Positions 5,428-7,963 of a stretch of 7,963 bases of DNA are shown in pieces (position 1 is the first letter of the stretch; every line of letters starts with the position of its first letter). The notes beneath the pieces are model-generated. The model was not told the origin of the DNA and made no database searches. It saw only the letters and a program-made list of their open reading frames with translations. Both the position numbers and the translations under genes were made by a program. Origin of the DNA: DASVBJ01 sp036375895 (GTDB taxonomy: Bacteria; Actinomycetota; Actinomycetes; JACCUZ01); NCBI GenBank assembly GCA_036375895.1, contig DASVBJ010000344.1, positions 1 through 7,963 of the forward strand, written 5' to 3'.

Positions 5428-6062
5428 CGGCCGAGGTGACCCCGGGCCGGCGTGATGCCGCCCTGCGCTCGGCCCGCCGGCTCAACGTCGTGACCATCGG
5501 GTGGAACGTCGTGGAGGCCGCGGTCGCTCTCGGGGCCGGCGTGGCCGCCGGCTCGATGAGCCTCGTGGCGTTCGGGCTGGACTCGTGCGTCGAGGTGTCC
5601 GGGGCCGTCGTGCTCGCCTGGCGGCTCGCCCGTGAGCGACGCGCGGGCTGCAGCCAGCCCGACGACCACCTCGCCACCCGCGCCCTCGCCGTCTGCTTCT
5701 TCGCCCTCGCCGGCTACGTCGCAGCCGAGTCGGTGCGCGGCCTGGTCGTGGGCGAGCAGCCCGACGCCAGCGCCGTGGGCATCGCCGTCACCGCCCTCTC
5801 GCTCGGGCTGATGCCAGTGCTCGCCCGGGCCAAGCGCCGGCTCGCACCGGTGCTCGGCAGCCGCGCGCAGGAGCGCGAGGCCAACCAGACCAGGCTGTGC
5901 GCCATCCTGTCCGGAGTGGTGCTCGGCGGGCTCGCGCTCAACGCCGTGCTCGGCTGGTGGTGGGCCGACCCGGTCGCGGCCTTGGTCGTGGCCGGGCTGG
6001 CCGCCGTCGAGGGCGTCCGGAGCTGGCGCGCCGAGTCGCTCGAGGACACGTGTTGCAGCTGA
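5424..6062 (+). CDS. Short CDF-like cation transporter with C-terminal Cys-Cys
   Basis: The 212-aa product is an integral membrane protein of the cation-efflux (CDF) fold, with about six hydrophobic segments (roughly 20-38, 40-66, 84-108, 116-134, 158-176 and 180-196). It lacks the usual cytosolic C-terminal dimer domain; typical CDF proteins are nearer 300 aa. AFGLDSCVEVSGAVV (49-63) corresponds to the helix-2 metal site, with D53, C55 and E57. The helix-5 region EANQTRLCAILSG (152-164) has Q155 and C159 where the canonical HxxxD motif would be. GWWWADPVAALVV (177-189) is a strong family signature. The protein ends TCCS, so C210-C211 may bind soft metal at the exit or entry. It is coupled by GTGA overlap to the CmtR-like sensor, which argues for efflux of Cd, Pb, Zn or a similar ion. 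No SD precedes GTG 5424, fitting coupling. Fold is firm; substrate and direction are inferred. Confidence 0.8.
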   Translation: MTAEVTPGRRDAALRSARRLNVVTIGWNVVEAAVALGAGVAAGSMSLVAFGLDSCVEVSGAVVLAWRLARERRAGCSQPDDHLATRALAVCFFALAGYVAAESVRGLVVGEQPDASAVGIAVTALSLGLMPVLARAKRRLAPVLGSRAQEREANQTRLCAILSGVVLGGLALNAVLGWWWADPVAALVVAGLAAVEGVRSWRAESLEDTCCS

Positions 6063-6067
6063 GGAGG
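6063..6067 (+). promoter_or_regulatory. Ribosome binding site of the first Fluc/CrcB gene
   Basis: GGAGG directly follows the transporter stop codon and lies six bases before GTG 6074. It sets that start and shows that the N-terminal extension before the first helix is translated. Confidence 0.75.
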
Positions 6068-6073
6068 CGCCCG

Positions 6074-6673
6074 GTGGACTGGTCCGCGGCGGCGTCTGCG
6101 CACGGCGACGCGCCGATCCACGAGCTGCTCGCCCGGCTGCGCCGGCGGGACCGGCTCCGGCTGCTCGTCGCGCGCCTCCCGGTCGACCCCGACCTCGCAC
6201 CGATCACGATGCCCCCGCCGCGTCGTGGCGTGGTGCTGGCCGCGGTCGCGGTGGGCGGTGTCGCGGGGGCTCTGGCGCGGGCGGGCCTCGCCGAGCTCTG
6301 GGAGCACCCCACCGGTGGCTGGGACTGGGCGACCCTCGTCACCAACGTCTCCGGCTGCCTCGCCCTCGCGGCGCTGCTCGTCGTGCTGGGGGAGCGGTTC
6401 CCCGGCGACCGGTACGCCCGACCGTTGCTCGGCACCGGGGTGCTCGGCGGGTTCACGACGTTCTCGACCTTCTCCGTCGACGTGGTGCAGATGGTGCGGG
6501 TCGAGCGGGTGGGGCTCGCCACGTCGTACGTCGTGGTCAGCCTGCTCACCATGCTCGCTGCCTGCGTCGCGGGCCTGCTCGTCGCCCGCTCGTGGCTGCG
6601 GCTGTCGGCCCGGCACAGGTGGCACCGACAGCTGGAGCACGCCCGCGCCGTCGGCCGGGGCGGCCGCTCGTGA
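6074..6673 (+). CDS. crcB: Fluc/CrcB fluoride channel subunit 1, with N-terminal extension
   Basis: The 199-aa product is a Fluc (CrcB) fluoride exporter subunit, a small four-helix membrane protein that works as an antiparallel dimer to let F- leave the cell. Family motifs are GGVAGALARAGL (61-72, conserved Arg R69), TLVTNVSGCLALAALL (87-102, pore Asn N91) and GVLGGFTTFSTFSVD (122-136), holding the Na+-site turn and F-box phenylalanines F130 and F133. Fluc proteins are usually 110-140 aa. This one has about 50 extra residues before helix 1 (charged, with LRRRDRLRL at 22-30 and LPVDPDL at 35-41) and a basic tail (171-199, many Arg and His). GTG 6074 has an ideal SD right after the transporter stop. 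The stop overlaps the second subunit gene (GTGA). The basic tail suggests a fixed orientation opposite to its partner, as in heterodimeric Flucs. Confidence 0.9.
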   Translation: MDWSAAASAHGDAPIHELLARLRRRDRLRLLVARLPVDPDLAPITMPPPRRGVVLAAVAVGGVAGALARAGLAELWEHPTGGWDWATLVTNVSGCLALAALLVVLGERFPGDRYARPLLGTGVLGGFTTFSTFSVDVVQMVRVERVGLATSYVVVSLLTMLAACVAGLLVARSWLRLSARHRWHRQLEHARAVGRGGRS

Positions 6674-7038
6674 GCTGGCTCATGGTGGCGCTGGGTGCCG
6701 GCGTGGGGGCGCCCTGCCGCTACCTGGTCGACACAACCGTGACCGCACGCGCCGGCGCGCGGCTGCCGTGGGGCACTCTCACGGTCAACCTGCTGGGCAG
6801 CCTGGCGCTCGGGGTCCTCGCCGGGCTGGCGCTGACGGGCGAGGCCACGCCGCTGGCGTTGTCGCTGCTCGGGGTCGGCTTCTGCGGGGCGTTCACGACG
6901 GCCTCGACGTTCGGCTGGGAGATCGTGGCGCTGGCCGAGGACGGCTGGCCCGGACGAGCGGTCGCCTATCTCGCTCTGAGTGTGGTGCTGGGTCTGGCGC
7001 TCGCCGGCGCCGCCCTGGCGGTCGTGCTGTCCATCTGA
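6670..7038 (+). CDS. crcB: Fluc/CrcB fluoride channel subunit 2
   Basis: The 122-aa product is a normal-length Fluc subunit. Motifs are GAGVGAPCRYLVD (9-21, R17), GTLTVNLLGSLALG (35-48, pore Asn N40) and GFCGAFTTASTFGWE (70-84). Subunit 1 has TTFSTF in the last motif; this one has TTASTF, so the first F-box phenylalanine is replaced by A78 while F81 remains. Four hydrophobic segments lie at about 3-22, 36-55, 63-90 and 97-120. It overlaps subunit 1 by GTGA and almost certainly forms a heterodimer with it, as tandem Fluc pairs in Gram-positive bacteria do. GTG 6670 is used for coupling; the in-frame ATG at 6682 would trim four residues and cannot be excluded. It is the last gene of the metal/fluoride unit. 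Confidence 0.9.
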   Translation: MSWLMVALGAGVGAPCRYLVDTTVTARAGARLPWGTLTVNLLGSLALGVLAGLALTGEATPLALSLLGVGFCGAFTTASTFGWEIVALAEDGWPGRAVAYLALSVVLGLALAGAALAVVLSI

Positions 7039-7077
7039 CCCGCCGAGGACTCCGGATTGCCGGACCGCGGGCGGGTC
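7037..7077 (+). terminator. Hairpin at the end of the metal/fluoride operon, possible terminator
   Basis: An outer stem GACCCGCC (7037-7044) / GGCGGGTC (7070-7077) encloses an inner hairpin TCCGG-ATTG-CCGGA (7051-7064). It begins within the stop codon of the last gene. No T-run follows. The position fits termination; the internal unpaired bases lower confidence. Confidence 0.5.
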
Positions 7078-7114
7078 GTGCGGTAGACCTGTGGGCCGCA
7101 GGGACGATCACATC

Positions 7115-7119
7115 GGGAG
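7115..7119 (+). promoter_or_regulatory. Ribosome binding site of the HNH nuclease gene
   Basis: GGGAG lies six bases before ATG 7126 and supports that start. Confidence 0.6.
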
Positions 7120-7125
7120 CCTCGG

Positions 7126-7963
7126 ATGCACCACCAGCACGGTCCGGGTCGCGCGGCTGTCGACACCGCCGGCCGGCGCCGCTTCCGGTGGCCTGGCCCC
7201 GCCGCCGCCGCGCTGGCCCTGACGGTCGTCCTCGGTGCCTGCACCGATCCGGGCACGGTGGAGGCCGCTCCGCAGCACGGCGCGGCACGGCCGTCCGAGC
7301 CGGCCGGCGCCGCGACCCAGTCGTCGTCGGCGACCACGGCGGCCGCGACGACCGCGACAACCCGGCCGGCCGGCCACGGGCCGACCGCACTGGACCTGCT
7401 CGCCGGTCTCGCGGTGAAGGGACGCGCAGCGAAGACGGGCTACCGCCGGGACGAGTTCGGCCCGGCGTGGACCGACACCGACCGGAACGGCTGCGACACC
7501 CGCAACGACGTCCTGCGTCGCGACCTGCGGGGCGAGGTGCTCAAGCCGGGCACGCACGGCTGCATCGTGCTGTCGGGCGACCTCGCCCCCGACCCCTACA
7601 CCCGGACGGTGATCCGCTTCGTCCGGGGCGGGCCGTCCGAGGTCGACATCGACCATGTCGTGGCCCTCGGTGACGCCTGGCAGAAGGGCGCCGCGTCGTG
7701 GGTGTTCCGCAAGCGGCTGGCGTTCGCCAATGACCCGCTGAACCTCCTCACGGTCGACGCGTCCGCCAACCGCCAGAAGGGGGACGGTGACGCCGCCACC
7801 TGGCTGCCGCCGAACAGGGCGTACCGCTGCGCCTACGTCGCGAGGCAGGTGGCCGTGAAGGCGAAGTACCGGCTGTGGGTGACCGCCGCCGAGCGGGAGG
7901 CGATCGTCCGCGTCCTCGCGACCTGCCCCGACCAGCCGGCTCCCCGCGGCGGCAACCCGACGT
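7126..7963 (+). CDS. Exported lipoprotein-like HNH nuclease (DUF1524/GmrSD-C type), C-terminus beyond window
   Basis: The frame is open to the right edge (279 codons visible). The N-terminus has RRRFRW (17-22), a hydrophobic run AAAALALTVVLGAC (26-39), and then a Pro/Ala/Thr/Ser-rich linker (about 40-85). LGAC with C39 reads as a lipobox, so the protein is probably a lipid-anchored exported protein; the RRRF motif also hints at Tat export. The mature domain has GYRRDEFGPAWTD (105-117), NGCDTRNDVL (121-130), then the HNH core: DIDHVVALGDAW (174-185) with D176 and H177, NDPLNLLTV (202-210) with N206, and ANRQKGD (214-220) with N215 and K218. This order is typical of the DUF1524 nuclease family. 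C123, C146, C235 and C267 could form two disulfides, fitting an exported enzyme. Such proteins are thought to cut nucleic acid outside the cell, for nutrition, DNA clearance or competition; which applies here is unknown. The stop is not visible, though the domain looks nearly complete. Confidence 0.85.
   Translation, partial: MHHQHGPGRAAVDTAGRRRFRWPGPAAAALALTVVLGACTDPGTVEAAPQHGAARPSEPAGAATQSSSATTAAATTATTRPAGHGPTALDLLAGLAVKGRAAKTGYRRDEFGPAWTDTDRNGCDTRNDVLRRDLRGEVLKPGTHGCIVLSGDLAPDPYTRTVIRFVRGGPSEVDIDHVVALGDAWQKGAASWVFRKRLAFANDPLNLLTVDASANRQKGDGDAATWLPPNRAYRCAYVARQVAVKAKYRLWVTAAEREAIVRVLATCPDQPAPRGGNPT

Noticed and set aside
6063..6073. Fluoride (crcB-type) riboswitch before the first Fluc gene
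   Set aside because: Only 11 bases separate it from the transporter stop codon, leaving no room.
6225..7673. Long plus-strand frame across the Fluc genes and into the nuclease gene
   Set aside because: The product is Arg/Gly/Ala-rich with no motifs; the other frame encodes two clear Fluc proteins and an HNH nuclease.
1..7963. CRISPR array, insertion sequence, prophage or defence island
   Set aside because: No spaced repeats, transposase, integrase or phage gene was found; the lone HNH protein has export features and is not a transposon or phage enzyme.

Overview
The window is GC-rich and densely packed, with frequent GTG starts, 4-base GTGA stop/start overlaps and probable leaderless starts. 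Together with the protein families present, this points to a chromosomal segment of an Actinomycetota (actinobacterium); I cannot name the genus. There is one tRNA gene and no sign of phage, insertion sequence or CRISPR.

Left part (1-3691): a KimA-type potassium permease of the APC superfamily runs leftward. Its stop overlaps (GTGA) the start of a KdpD-like DUF4118 membrane protein, probably a sensor histidine kinase, that is cut by the window edge. Divergent from them is an Acg-type FMN nitroreductase-like protein. The region between them carries four CGTCA-type 11-nt units in two tandem pairs, the usual layout of an OmpR/PhoB-class response-regulator operator. This looks like a potassium-uptake and osmotic-homeostasis locus.

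Middle (3692-4985): a 42-bp perfect palindrome, probably a two-way terminator, separates the nitroreductase gene from tRNA-His (GTG anticodon, CCA encoded), which faces it. Behind the tRNA on the same strand come oligoribonuclease (orn) and a small two-helix membrane protein with a His-rich tail.

Right part (5041-7077): a rightward, tightly coupled four-gene unit encodes a CmtR-type ArsR/SmtB metal sensor, a short CDF-like cation transporter ending in Cys-Cys, and two adjacent Fluc/CrcB fluoride-channel subunits that probably form a heterodimer. The sensor is probably leaderless, with a palindromic operator in its promoter. The unit therefore joins toxic-metal export and fluoride export under one metal-responsive repressor. 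A hairpin at the last stop codon may end it.

Right edge (7126 onward): an exported lipoprotein-like HNH nuclease of the DUF1524/GmrSD-C type, without its stop in the window.

Most individual genes belong to known families. The less ordinary points are the 11-nt operator array beside the KimA/KdpD-like pair, the missing third cysteine in the CmtR-like sensor, the F-box asymmetry between the Fluc subunits, and the metal-plus-fluoride operon.
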